The position numbers were made by a program, and so were the translations under genes. Shown here piece by piece: positions 1 through 7,567 of a DNA stretch of 34,986 bases. The DNA lies in NCBI GenBank assembly GCA_017558065.1, contig JAFYWK010000028.1, positions 1-34,986 of the forward strand. Reading direction: 5' to 3'. The notes under the pieces were generated by a model. It was not told where the DNA came from and did no database searches. It saw nothing but the letters and a program-made list of their open reading frames with translations. The stretch is from Paludibacteraceae bacterium (GTDB lineage Bacteria > Bacteroidota > Bacteroidia > Bacteroidales > Paludibacteraceae). Each line of letters begins with the position of its first letter. Positions within the stretch are counted from its first letter, which is position 1.

Positions 1-1695
1 ATCGCTCTCAACGCCATGATCAGCACCGAGACACATGCCGAAGTCAACGCTTCGGGCGGATGGGACCTGAATGACAAAGTATCTACAGGTATCTTGTTCC
101 ATGCACAAAACATGTCGCTCGAACTCGACCATAACCACGACGGCTTCCTCGACATGCCCAAGAATACGAATGTAAACCTGCTGAATCGCTGGTATGTGAA
201 GACGGGTGATTATACGGGACAATTCCTCGTGCGCGGACTCTACGACCGCCGTCAAGGTGGCTTGACCAAAGAGGCTACAGAGAGCTTGTCGCCATATAAA
301 ATTGATTTGAACACTTGGCGCGTAGATGGATTTATGAAAAACGGCTATGTGTTTGATGCAGAGACGGGTACATCCATTGGTATTATTGCTTCGGCATCGT
401 ATCACAACCAACAGAACACCTACGGTTCGCACCAATGGAACGCAGCACAAACCAATGCCTATATCAACGCTATCTTCCAAACATCATTCGACGATTCTGC
501 TACCGACCTATGGGATGACCACGAATATAAATTGTCGGCTGGATTGAGCGTGAACTACGATGGGTATAACGAATCGATAACAGCCTACCCCCACCCCCTC
601 CCTGAAGGGAAAGGAGATGCATTGAGTGTGGTAGATTTGAGCCGTTGGGAGGTGACGCCAGGCGTGTTTGCGGAATACACTTATACATACAAAGATAAAG
701 TGACATTGCTGATGGGCATACGGGAGGATTATTCTACGCGCTATGGTTTCTTCACTACCCCTCGTATGAACTTGCGCTACGCGCCATTCGAGTGGTGGAC
801 ATTGCGCGGAAGTATAGGATTAGGTTACCGCACCCCTAACGCGATAGCCGACAACGCTGCCTACCTCGCCAGCAACCGTGTCTATCAATTCTACACTCCA
901 CTACACAATGCTACACCACACTACACCACACTACACAACGATTCGTTAGCCCAAGAACAATCGTTGAATACGGGACTTTCTACCGTGTTTTATATTCCCC
1001 TTGGCAAGAAAGAATTGCAGCTCTCAGGCGAATACTACTATACGGTATTCGCAGATGGTGTAATAGCGGATATGGATCGTAGTTTGCATGGGGTGACCTT
1101 ATATAATATGCACGACGTGGAGAATGCCGAGTACTTCTCCCACAACTGGCAAGTGGAAGCCACGATGGAGATTCTGCGCGGCTGGACCATGACCGCAGCA
1201 TTCCGCTATACGGATGTGAAGCAGACATCGTTCAACAGCGCAGTGGGCGAATATCAGTTGCGCGACAAGCCGCTGCAAAATAAGTTCAAGGGTATCATCA
1301 CTACTAGTTATCAAACACCACTCAAGACATGGCAGTTTGACCTGACAGCCCAATTCAACGGCGAGGGACGTATGCCAGATGGATTTGTGATACCAGAAGG
1401 TAGTAATCAGTATAGGATACATAATGGATACATATACCATAAGTGGTATCCACAATTATTAGGTCAGATAACCAAATTCTTCCGCACATGGTCTATCTAC
1501 CTCGGAGCAGAAAACATGACCAACTTCACGCAGGATAGTCCGATTGTAGGTGATAGGTTAGAGGCAAAAGGCGAGAAACACGGGGGATTTGTCAATCCAC
1601 ATTCGGCGACCTACGATGCATCCATGATTTGGGCACCAATACACGGCTGGAAACTGTATCTTGGATTCCGCTGGGCACTGGAGAGAGAAGAGTAG
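1..1695 (+). CDS. TonB-dependent outer-membrane receptor, C-terminal part (5' end outside window)
   Basis: The reading frame is open from base 1 to the TAG at 1693-1695, giving 564 residues of what looks like the beta-barrel of a TonB-dependent receptor; the signal peptide, plug and first strands lie outside the window. Visible barrel traits are alternating aromatic/polar strands, long Tyr/Trp/Asn-rich loops, phrases such as GYRTPNAIADN and YLGAENMTNF typical of receptor barrels, and a C-terminal strand (KLYLGFRWALE) near the end. Such receptors import bound metals, cobalamin or glycans using TonB energy. The next gene encodes a secreted HMA metal-binding protein, which suggests a metal substrate, but that is inference. 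Two repeat tracts are read in-frame here: a GC-rich element at 584-618 and five decamers at 891-940. Start codon not assigned because the gene is truncated by the window. Confidence 0.88.
   Translation: MALNAMISTETHAEVNASGGWDLNDKVSTGILFHAQNMSLELDHNHDGFLDMPKNTNVNLLNRWYVKTGDYTGQFLVRGLYDRRQGGLTKEATESLSPYKIDLNTWRVDGFMKNGYVFDAETGTSIGIIASASYHNQQNTYGSHQWNAAQTNAYINAIFQTSFDDSATDLWDDHEYKLSAGLSVNYDGYNESITAYPHPLPEGKGDALSVVDLSRWEVTPGVFAEYTYTYKDKVTLLMGIREDYSTRYGFFTTPRMNLRYAPFEWWTLRGSIGLGYRTPNAIADNAAYLASNRVYQFYTPLHNATPHYTTLHNDSLAQEQSLNTGLSTVFYIPLGKKELQLSGEYYYTVFADGVIADMDRSLHGVTLYNMHDVENAEYFSHNWQVEATMEILRGWTMTAAFRYTDVKQTSFNSAVGEYQLRDKPLQNKFKGIITTSYQTPLKTWQFDLTAQFNGEGRMPDGFVIPEGSNQYRIHNGYIYHKWYPQLLGQITKFFRTWSIYLGAENMTNFTQDSPIVGDRLEAKGEKHGGFVNPHSATYDASMIWAPIHGWKLYLGFRWALEREE
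584..618. repeat. REP-like GC-rich element inside the receptor gene
   Basis: Pyrimidine-rich CCCCCACCCCCTCCCT followed by the partial complement AGGGAAAGGAG, able to fold as a short hairpin. It is read in-frame as YPHPLPEGKGD. The reverse complement of the element at 31783-31818 has the same plan (CCCCCTCCC, spacer, CCTCCCCC, loop, GGGGAGGAG). I infer they belong to one dispersed family. Confidence 0.6.
891..940. repeat. Five decamer repeats (CTACACNNNN) inside the receptor gene
   Basis: Five consecutive 10-base units: CTACACTCCA, CTACACAATG, CTACACCACA, CTACACCACA, CTACACAACG. Read in-frame they give a polar His/Thr-rich stretch (YTPLHNATPHYTTLHND) that is plausible as an external loop. The last unit, CTACACAACG, recurs exactly downstream of the gene at 1733-1742. 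Confidence 0.85.
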
Positions 1696-1700
1696 CTACT

Positions 1701-1722
1701 CGGTAACTACCCGGTAACTACC
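1701..1722. repeat. Two perfect 11-base repeats after the receptor gene
   Basis: CGGTAACTACC occurs twice in tandem directly after the receptor stop codon. The 11-base period and CGGT core resemble the array at 11571-11625. Confidence 0.8.
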
Positions 1723-1762
1723 CGACACAATACTACACAACGACAAACAATACTACACAATA
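1723..1762. repeat. Four decamer repeats before the HMA gene
   Basis: Units CGACACAATA, CTACACAACG, ACAAACAATA, CTACACAATA. They fill almost the whole spacer up to the ATG at 1768. Same decamer family as 891-940, 27691-27730 and, on the other strand, 10684-10730 and 33441-33480. Confidence 0.85.
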
Positions 1763-1767
1763 CGCAT

Positions 1768-2124
1768 ATGAAACGAATTATTATTTTTTTGCTGGCAATA
1801 TTGCCAATGGCCTATGTGCTGAGTACAGCAGAGGCTAAGCCAAACAAACAAAAGGTGGTGCTATATGTTCACCTGCATTGCGAGGACTGCTGCCAGAAGA
1901 TTCTGAAAAACATTCCTTTTGACAAGGATCTGAAGAATGGTGTGAAAGACCTGATGTTTGACTTAGAAGCACAGACTGTGACCGTCACCTACGACGCCAA
2001 CAAAACCGATGTGCCTACGCTGCAAAAAGCATTCGCTAAGATTGGCAAACCTGCGACTACGCACAAGCCCGAACACTCGCACCACGAGAAACATCAGCAC
2101 GAGCATCACGGACATCAGCATTAA
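1768..2124 (+). CDS. Secreted HMA-domain metal-binding protein with His-rich tail
   Basis: A 118-residue protein with a signal peptide (MKRIIIFLLAILPMAYVLS, AEA cleavage site near residue 23), so it acts in the periplasm or outside. Residues about 29-95 form an HMA (heavy-metal-associated) ferredoxin-like fold with the metal site HCEDCC: Cys38 and Cys41 make the CxxC pair that binds Cu(I) or similar soft metals in CopZ/MerP-type proteins. The tail, residues 98-118, holds 10 histidines in 21 residues. The combination suggests capture or hand-over of Cu, Ni, Zn or Co; which metal cannot be told. It follows the TonB receptor by 72 bases of repeat-filled spacer and may be co-transcribed, which would couple outer-membrane uptake to a periplasmic carrier. 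A terminator follows at 2127-2155. Confidence 0.87.
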   Translation: MKRIIIFLLAILPMAYVLSTAEAKPNKQKVVLYVHLHCEDCCQKILKNIPFDKDLKNGVKDLMFDLEAQTVTVTYDANKTDVPTLQKAFAKIGKPATTHKPEHSHHEKHQHEHHGHQH

Positions 2125-2126
2125 GG

Positions 2127-2155
2127 AAAAAGAGGCAACATTGCCTCTTTTTTTT
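2127..2155. terminator. Bidirectional hairpin terminator
   Basis: AAAAAGAGGCAA (2127-2138) pairs with TTGCCTCTTTTT (2141-2152) and is followed by more T residues. The A run on one side and the T run on the other let it stop both the HMA gene (plus) and the converging LD-carboxypeptidase gene (minus, ends at 2176). Confidence 0.9.
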
Positions 2156-2156
2156 G

Positions 2157-2183
2157 AGGTAAGGAGGTGAGAGGGTTAGGGGA
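2157..2183. repeat. Short GAGGT/GAGAGGGTTAGG repeat tract
   Basis: Degenerate purine-rich copies (AGGTAAGGAGGTGAGAGGG) between the terminator and the end of ldcA, overlapping its last codons. Related in composition to the heptamer tract at 2572-2638. Confidence 0.5.
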
Positions 2184-3060
2184 CGGATAGATGATACTCC
2201 GCGGAGAGGAGCAAGGGATAATTGGAGTCGATGTGACCAGATGGATAATCAAATAGCACAGGGAAAGCATATGGTTCCACCACTTGGCGAATAGACTCCA
2301 TCAGCGTACAACCCATCGAAGAATCGTCGGCACAATCGGTGAACTGACCGACCAATAATCCGCTGATTCGTTCGAACACACCACTCATACGCAGGTTGTG
2401 CAACATACGATCTACATGATAATGTCGCTCACCAATCTCCTCTATAAATAATATCGGTGGCGCTGCACATTGGTCAATAATCTTATTCAGTTCGTACGGG
2501 GTTCCTTGTAGGCCGTATAGCACACTCAGATTGCCACCTATCAATCTTCCTTTGGCTTCACCAGAGCGGTTGAGAGGGGAGTGAGAGGTGAGAGGTGAAA
2601 AGTGAAAACTGAGAGGTGAAAGGTGAGAGGTGAGAAATTGGCGTTCTACCACGAGAGCGGCATCATCATCGGGCAAGAGGGAGAGGTCCTTGCACATGTT
2701 TCCGTGCAAAGAGGGCACCCCCTGTACACTCATGAGAGCATGCAATGCCGTGATATCCGAAAAACCCACTACCAATGGCCATTGGTCTTTCGGACGCTGA
2801 GGCAAAACGATACGGTCAAGAATACGCTGCAATCCATAGCCCCCACGACTGCACAATATGATGTCGATAGAGGGGTCTGAGAAGGCAGTGTTGAGGTCAG
2901 CAAGCCGCTCCTCATCCGTAGCGGAGAAACGACCAATATTACCATATACATGCTCAGCCAGTGAGACACAAAAACCCCATTGCTCGAGGCGAATTTTGGC
3001 TCTATTTACCCACTGCGAATCAATCGCACTGGCGGGAGAAAGGATTCGAATATGCTTCAT
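2176..3060 (-). CDS. ldcA: LD-carboxypeptidase (peptidase family S66)
   Basis: A 294-residue S66 family protein, which removes the terminal D-Ala from murein tetrapeptides during peptidoglycan recycling. The N-terminal domain starts with ILSPAS, and the nucleophile is Ser71 in CSRGGYG. The acidic/His partners fit FIEEIGE and SGHIDSNY in the C-terminal domain. No signal peptide is visible, so it should be cytoplasmic, as for LdcA. I start it at the ATG at 3058-3060 because the family fold begins there and a TTTG-N19-TAATTTTG promoter sits directly upstream; an upstream extension to 3129 would run through that promoter. Residues about 144-169 (TSHLSPLSFHFSPL and following) are encoded by eight tandem heptamers and lie just before the conserved GRLIGGNLSVL, so the enzyme carries a repeat-derived linker insertion. 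Confidence 0.9.
   Translation of the reverse strand: MKHIRILSPASAIDSQWVNRAKIRLEQWGFCVSLAEHVYGNIGRFSATDEERLADLNTAFSDPSIDIILCSRGGYGLQRILDRIVLPQRPKDQWPLVVGFSDITALHALMSVQGVPSLHGNMCKDLSLLPDDDAALVVERQFLTSHLSPLSFHFSPLTSHSPLNRSGEAKGRLIGGNLSVLYGLQGTPYELNKIIDQCAAPPILFIEEIGERHYHVDRMLHNLRMSGVFERISGLLVGQFTDCADDSSMGCTLMESIRQVVEPYAFPVLFDYPSGHIDSNYPLLLSAEYHLSVP
2572..2638. repeat. Eight heptamer repeats (GAGAGGT type) inside ldcA
   Basis: From 2583: GAGAGGT, GAGAGGT, GAAAAGT, GAAAACT, GAGAGGT, GAAAGGT, GAGAGGT, GAGAAAT, preceded by degenerate copies from 2572. 56 bases in exact 7-base register, read on the minus strand as a Ser/His/Leu/Pro/Phe-rich peptide with a 7-residue period (three units per seven codons). 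Confidence 0.92.
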
Positions 3061-3066
3061 AGTGTG

Positions 3067-3097
3067 CAAAATTACATTTTTTTTTTCATATATCAAA
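3067..3097 (-). promoter_or_regulatory. Bacteroidota-type promoter for ldcA
   Basis: On the minus strand TTTG (3097-3094), 19 bases, TAATTTTG (3074-3067), matching the sigma-ABfr -33/-7 pattern. The -7 box ends only six bases before the ATG, so the leader should be just a few bases. Confidence 0.82.
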
Positions 3098-3114
3098 AAA
3101 AAGTTGTATCTTTG
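3084..3114 (+). promoter_or_regulatory. Bacteroidota-type promoter for the TPR/PD40 gene
   Basis: The -7 box TATCTTTG (3107-3114) lies nine bases before the ATG at 3124. The -33 region is only T-rich (TTTC). It is interleaved with the divergent ldcA promoter within a 63-base spacer. Confidence 0.78.
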
Positions 3115-3123
3115 CAGCAAATT

Positions 3124-4506
3124 ATGCAAAAAATAGGCATCTTTATATTATTTTTGCTTTGTTCTATGGGCGCTTGGGCGCAAAACGAGGTCAAAGCCAA
3201 CGAGTGGTTTCAAGCCGCAGATTACGCTGCAGCGAAGAAAGAGTATGGTCTATTACTCCGCCGTCACCCTTCCTCTGCATTGTTTGCGTATCGCTACGCA
3301 AGATGCGCACAAGAGTTAGGAGATTATACGACTGCACTGGAATATTTTGCCAAATCAGGCAACCGCTATGATTTGAAGCATTTCCACTTGGGAGAGATCT
3401 ATCTCAAACTGGGACATGCGGAGCAAGCCATCGCTTCGTACGAGACCTATTTATCTACACTCAAACCCGATTCGGAGCGTGGTGCATACGTGCGCACACA
3501 GATATATAAGGCAGAGAAACTGCAACGATACCTACGCCGAGTGGAGAAAGTGGAGATCATCGATTCGGTGGAGACCAGCGTAGATAGCATATTGGCATAT
3601 TGTCCCCTGTCAGTAGAAGCAGGCACGATGACATACACGCCCAAACGAAACATAGTCTATACCAATCAACGACAGGACCGTACCTTGTGGGCAACGACAC
3701 ATGACTCTACCTCTATCATCGTATCCAGTCACAATCTGATGGGACAATGGTCGAGTCCCGACACGCTACCATCCATAGTGAACTTTACCAAGCAACAGGG
3801 CTATCCCTATGTCTTGAGCGATGGTGTCACCCTGTATTTTGCAGCATGCGACACAAGCGGATTAGGCGGATACGATATCTATGTAACGCGATACAATATG
3901 CATACGGAGTCATACACTACACCCGAAAACGTAGGTATGCCTTTCAACTCAACCGCCAACGACTATATGATGCTGATAGATGAGCATCGCAATATTGGTT
4001 ATTTTGCCACAGACCGCTTCTCTGCAAACGGAAAAGTACGCATCTATTCGTTTGTTCCTACCGTACAAAAAAACTACTGGCGAGGTCTATCGCAAGACTC
4101 ATTGGTGGCATATGCCCAACTGCGCTATGTATGGCCTGTGCAACAACCCAACGAGATAACAAAGAGAGATAGCATCATCAATCCTTCGCCTACTGAAGCG
4201 GTAATAGAGAAGGAGATATTCTTCATCCTCAACGACTCGGTGGTTTATACTTCGCTCACGGATTTTAGAAACATTAACGCTCAAAAGAAATATCAAGAAT
4301 GGGCTGAAATTCAACTTCAGATTCAGAATAATGCACAACAATTAGCCACTCTGCGAGAGCAATATAGCCAAGCAGACGATGAAGCACGAAAAAAAATGGC
4401 TCCTGCAATCCTCCAACTGGAGCAATTGCAAAGCCAATATGCAACACAATGCGATCAGCTGATCAATAAAAGTCGCGAATTAGAAACGTCGGCTCATCAA
4501 CAATAG
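3124..4506 (+). CDS. Secreted TPR and PD40 beta-propeller-like repeat protein
   Basis: A 460-residue protein with a signal peptide (MQKIGIFILFLLCSMGAWAQ). Residues about 20-130 are TPR-like helical pairs (ANEWFQAADYAAAKKEYG; ALEYFAKSG; AEQAIASYETYLS). A middle part has PD40/WD40-like strands of the kind seen in OmpA-linked and PorE-type envelope proteins (GYPYVLSDGVTLYFAA, GGYDIYVTRY, TPENVGMPFNSTANDYMM, GYFATDR). The last 90 residues are a Gln/Glu-rich coiled coil (IQNNAQQLATLREQY) where an OmpA peptidoglycan-binding domain would often sit; no OmpA motif is seen. Likely periplasmic and envelope-associated, possibly a scaffold, but the exact role is unknown. I start it at 3124 because of the signal peptide and promoter just upstream. 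Its end overlaps the converging SDR gene by 10 bases. Confidence 0.78.
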   Translation: MQKIGIFILFLLCSMGAWAQNEVKANEWFQAADYAAAKKEYGLLLRRHPSSALFAYRYARCAQELGDYTTALEYFAKSGNRYDLKHFHLGEIYLKLGHAEQAIASYETYLSTLKPDSERGAYVRTQIYKAEKLQRYLRRVEKVEIIDSVETSVDSILAYCPLSVEAGTMTYTPKRNIVYTNQRQDRTLWATTHDSTSIIVSSHNLMGQWSSPDTLPSIVNFTKQQGYPYVLSDGVTLYFAACDTSGLGGYDIYVTRYNMHTESYTTPENVGMPFNSTANDYMMLIDEHRNIGYFATDRFSANGKVRIYSFVPTVQKNYWRGLSQDSLVAYAQLRYVWPVQQPNEITKRDSIINPSPTEAVIEKEIFFILNDSVVYTSLTDFRNINAQKKYQEWAEIQLQIQNNAQQLATLREQYSQADDEARKKMAPAILQLEQLQSQYATQCDQLINKSRELETSAHQQ

Positions 4507-5279
4507 AGCATTCCCACAATACCATTCACCCATCGCTTGGGCAATAACCTATTCAGCAAACAGAAAATGCCGTAGGTGAAGCCCCCTATGTAGATCGGTT
4601 TGATACAAGGTCGAGTAGCCATGCGGTATAAGCATCGCGCCATCTGCATAGGCGTCATGCCTCCACGCTCATCTTTCTCCATGGCTGCTACAGCCGATTG
4701 AACACCAGGATACACCTCTGCACCTTGTATATTCTTCTCGCGCGCGTCCGTGAATCCAGTTGCTACATCACCTGGCATAAGCACACTGACACGAATACCA
4801 AAACTGCGTACCTCATTCGCCAACGCAAGCGCCATAGCATTGAGCGCCGACTTGCTGGCACTATAGAAACTCTGATATGGTATGCTCAAATCGGCAGCCA
4901 CCGAAGAAGTGAAGAGAATACGCCCACTGCGCTGCTTGCGCAAAATGGGCAGTACTGCCTTCACTAATCGTAGAGCACCAAAGAAATTGACATCAAACTG
5001 CTTCTGAGCATCTTGCAGCGAAGTAAACTCTATCGGACCCGATATACCAAATCCCGCATTGCTAATCACCACATCCAAGTGGCGGGTATGACTCATTGCC
5101 TGTGCCACAGCTGCCTGTACAGACGCCTCATCTGTGACATCACATGGGATATGCAACACCGATGGCGAAGATTGACCGCTACGGCTGAGCTCAATCACCT
5201 GCCACCCCTTGGCAACAAACAATTGTACTGTAGCCAATCCAATACCTGAAGAACCACCTGTGATGAGAAGCGTTTTCAT
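4497..5279 (-). CDS. Short-chain dehydrogenase/reductase (possible 3-ketosphinganine reductase)
   Basis: A 260-residue classical SDR: nucleotide-binding TGGSSGIG at residues 7-14, ISNAG near 73-76, the catalytic Ser125/126 region, Tyr139 and Lys143 in YSASK. These residues support NAD(P)H-dependent ketone/alcohol conversion. The substrate is not given by the sequence. It lies 20 bases downstream of the serine palmitoyltransferase-like gene on the same strand, and reduction of 3-ketosphinganine is the next step after that enzyme, so this role is a reasonable inference; a general SDR is the alternative. The C-terminal part (GGFTYGIFCLLNRLLP) is hydrophobic and could touch the membrane. I use the ATG at 5277-5279, which puts the Rossmann strand at the N-terminus. 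The 3' end overlaps the TPR/PD40 gene. Confidence 0.82.
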   Translation of the reverse strand: MKTLLITGGSSGIGLATVQLFVAKGWQVIELSRSGQSSPSVLHIPCDVTDEASVQAAVAQAMSHTRHLDVVISNAGFGISGPIEFTSLQDAQKQFDVNFFGALRLVKAVLPILRKQRSGRILFTSSVAADLSIPYQSFYSASKSALNAMALALANEVRSFGIRVSVLMPGDVATGFTDAREKNIQGAEVYPGVQSAVAAMEKDERGGMTPMQMARCLYRMATRPCIKPIYIGGFTYGIFCLLNRLLPKRWVNGIVGMLYC

Positions 5280-5299
5280 AATTTCTTTGCGAGCTAAAA

Positions 5300-6481
5300 T
5301 CAATAACGAGGAGCTTGACGAAGAACACGAGCAATAATATCGACTGCTTCGTCAATAACGGGCTCAGTATGCGTAGCCATCAATGTAGTACGCAACAGAC
5401 ACTCGCCCTCCACACACGCAGGAGCAATCACAGGATTGACATATACACCTGCATCAAACAATGCCTTGCCATACCACAAGGTGTCCAAGGTCTTATACGT
5501 GAATAGAGGTACAATAGGCGTTGGAGCTTCAATGAGATTAACACCTGCATCAAGCAATTGTGTACGGAAATATTGTGCAATACGCATCAGTCGTTCAGGA
5601 CGCTCTGGGTCTTTCTCCAGTTGCTGCAAAGCCGCCAAGGCGGTAGCAGCACCACATGGGGTGATGGATGCAGAGAAAATGAAAGGACGAGAAGAGTGAG
5701 CTACATAATCGTACACCTTCTTGCTCGATAACATACAGCCACCAATACTTGCAAGCGACTTAGAGAAAGTAAGCATGGTGATATCCACCTTGTCTTGCAA
5801 ACCAAAGTGCGTAGCCGTACCACGACCACCAGGGCCCAGCACACCAAAACCGTGCGCGTCGTCCACCATCACACGTGCTCCGTACTTCTCAGCCAAAGCC
5901 ACAATCTCAGGCAAACGGCAAATATCGCCACGCATGGAGAACACACCGTCTGTCACAATCAGTTTGCCCGCTTGCTCTGGAATCTGCTGGAGTTTCTTCT
6001 CCAGATCTTCCATATCCGAGTGCTTGTAGCGCAAGACTGTTGCATTAGACAAGCGACAAGCATCATAGATACTTGCGTGGTTCTCGCGGTCATTCAAGAT
6101 ATAATCGTTGCGGCCACAGATAGTAGAGATAATAGCCAAGTTTGTCTGGAAACCAGTGCTACATGTCATAGCTGCCTCGTAACCCGTGAAGCGAGCCAAT
6201 GCCTCTTCCAATTCAAGGTGCAAATCCAGTGTACCATTCAGAAAACGGCTACCAGATACACCCGTGCCATACTTATCCAACGCTTTGTGTCCCGCCTCAA
6301 TCACAATAGGATCTTCGGTAAAACCGAGGTAATTATTGCTTCCCAGCATGATACGGCGTTTACCTTCCATCTCCACCACTGGAGCCTGACGCGACTCCAG
6401 TGTGTGGAAATATGGATAGATATCACGGCGTTTTACCTCTTCCAAAAGGTCGTGGTGGCACTTTTGAAATAAATCAGCCAT
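5300..6481 (-). CDS. Alpha-oxoamine synthase family, likely serine palmitoyltransferase
   Basis: A 393-residue PLP enzyme of the family that includes serine palmitoyltransferase, KBL and BioF, which condense an amino acid with an acyl-CoA. Key residues: Lys241 (Schiff base) in TFSKSLASIGG, Asp207 and His210 in VDDAHGFG, His135 in ENHAS, and the substrate loop YGTGVSGSRFLNGT (71-84). Its phrasing (NYLGF, GRNDYI, HSDMEDLE, DGVFSM, NPVIAPAC, LMATHT) matches what I recall of Bacteroides serine palmitoyltransferase more closely than KBL or BioF, and no biotin or threonine genes are nearby. This enzyme would start sphingolipid synthesis, a trait of Bacteroidales membranes. It lies 7 bases after mdh and 20 before the SDR gene, so the three probably share one mRNA. 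KBL remains the main alternative. Confidence 0.85.
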   Translation of the reverse strand: MADLFQKCHHDLLEEVKRRDIYPYFHTLESRQAPVVEMEGKRRIMLGSNNYLGFTEDPIVIEAGHKALDKYGTGVSGSRFLNGTLDLHLELEEALARFTGYEAAMTCSTGFQTNLAIISTICGRNDYILNDRENHASIYDACRLSNATVLRYKHSDMEDLEKKLQQIPEQAGKLIVTDGVFSMRGDICRLPEIVALAEKYGARVMVDDAHGFGVLGPGGRGTATHFGLQDKVDITMLTFSKSLASIGGCMLSSKKVYDYVAHSSRPFIFSASITPCGAATALAALQQLEKDPERPERLMRIAQYFRTQLLDAGVNLIEAPTPIVPLFTYKTLDTLWYGKALFDAGVYVNPVIAPACVEGECLLRTTLMATHTEPVIDEAVDIIARVLRQAPRY

Positions 6482-6488
6482 AGAGATA

Positions 6489-7424
6489 TTAAAGAGCGTT
6501 AATTTCTTTCAAGATACCAGTGGTCTTAGCCACAGCCTCTTCACTGGCAGCGAACAATGCCTTCTCAGCATCGTTGAGTTCGATTTCAACAATCTTCTCA
6601 ATACCATTCTTACCAATGATACATGGTACACCAATCGTGATATCGTTGTAGCCATACTCACCCTCGAGGTAAGCAGAGCAAGGAATCATCTTCTTTTGAT
6701 CGTTGATAACGCTATCCACAACAACAGCAGCTGCTGCACCTGGAGCCATCCATGCGCTGGTACCGAGCAAGCCAGTGAGTGTAGCACCACCTACCATAGT
6801 AGCTTTAGCCACTTCTTCCAACTCCTCTGCGGTCAAATTAACAGGCATACCTTTGTAAGTAGCAAAACGAGTCATAGGAATCATGGTAGTATCACCGTGA
6901 CCTCCGATTACGAAGCCCTCAACCTCGTTAGCATTGCAACCAAGTTTTTGGCTCAAGAAATATTTGAAACGGCTGCTATCCAATGCACCACCCATGCCAA
7001 TCACGCGATTGCGTGAAAGACCGAGAGACTTGAGTGCCAAATAAGCCATAGTATCCATAGGATTGGAAACTACAACCAGAATTGCGTTAGGAGAATAGGT
7101 CAAAATTTGTTGTGCAACGCTCTTTACGATACCTGCGTTCACGCCAATCAGCTCCTCGCGAGTCATACCGGGTTTACGTGGAAGACCACTGGTGATAACT
7201 ACTACATCAGAGCCAGCTGTTTGGCTATAATCATTGGTTACACCTTTTACTACGGTGTCAAAGCCCAACAATTGAGCTGTTTGCATAATATCCATTGCCT
7301 TGCCTTCTGCAACGCCTTCTTTGATGTCGATTAATACGACTTCGCTGGCAACCTTCTTCACTGCCAACACATTTGCGCATGTAGCACCTACATTGCCTGC
7401 GCCTACTACAGTAACTTTTGACAT
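6489..7424 (-). CDS. mdh: Malate dehydrogenase (LDH-like type)
   Basis: A 311-residue NAD-dependent malate dehydrogenase: Rossmann motif VVGAGNVGAT (6-15), Asp33 after the second strand (VLIDIKEG) for NAD, substrate arginines Arg83 and Arg89 in RKPGMTREEL (the MDH signature rather than LDH), Asp149/Arg152 (ALDSSR), and catalytic His176 in GGHGDT. It interconverts malate and oxaloacetate in the cytoplasm; in Bacteroidales this commonly feeds the reductive branch to fumarate and succinate. It is the first gene of the operon with the palmitoyltransferase-like and SDR genes, and has its own promoter at 7479-7509 with a leader of about 50 bases. Confidence 0.96.
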   Translation of the reverse strand: MSKVTVVGAGNVGATCANVLAVKKVASEVVLIDIKEGVAEGKAMDIMQTAQLLGFDTVVKGVTNDYSQTAGSDVVVITSGLPRKPGMTREELIGVNAGIVKSVAQQILTYSPNAILVVVSNPMDTMAYLALKSLGLSRNRVIGMGGALDSSRFKYFLSQKLGCNANEVEGFVIGGHGDTTMIPMTRFATYKGMPVNLTAEELEEVAKATMVGGATLTGLLGTSAWMAPGAAAAVVVDSVINDQKKMIPCSAYLEGEYGYNDITIGVPCIIGKNGIEKIVEIELNDAEKALFAASEEAVAKTTGILKEINAL

Positions 7425-7478
7425 AAAATTAGTATTTTTAAGATTAGTGATTAGTATCGTTATTTAACAATTGCGCGC

Positions 7479-7509
7479 AAAGGTACAACTTTTTTTGCAA
7501 ATATGCAAA
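7479..7509 (-). promoter_or_regulatory. Bacteroidota-type promoter for mdh
   Basis: On the minus strand TTTG (7509-7506), 19 bases, TACCTTTG (7486-7479). Exact consensus spacing; about 54 bases before the mdh ATG. Confidence 0.88.
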
Positions 7510-7567
7510 TAAATGTACAATTTACTAAAGAATCCGCATAAAAATGTTGACTTTATTTTAATATTCC

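Noticed and set aside
1-1695. Receptor gene as a broken gene starting at the ATG at 16
   Set aside because: The frame is open to the first base of the window, so the missing N-terminus is best explained by the window edge.
5795-6472. Plus-strand open frame of 225 codons opposite the palmitoyltransferase-like gene
   Set aside because: Antisense shadow of a PLP enzyme with intact motifs; no promoter or family match.
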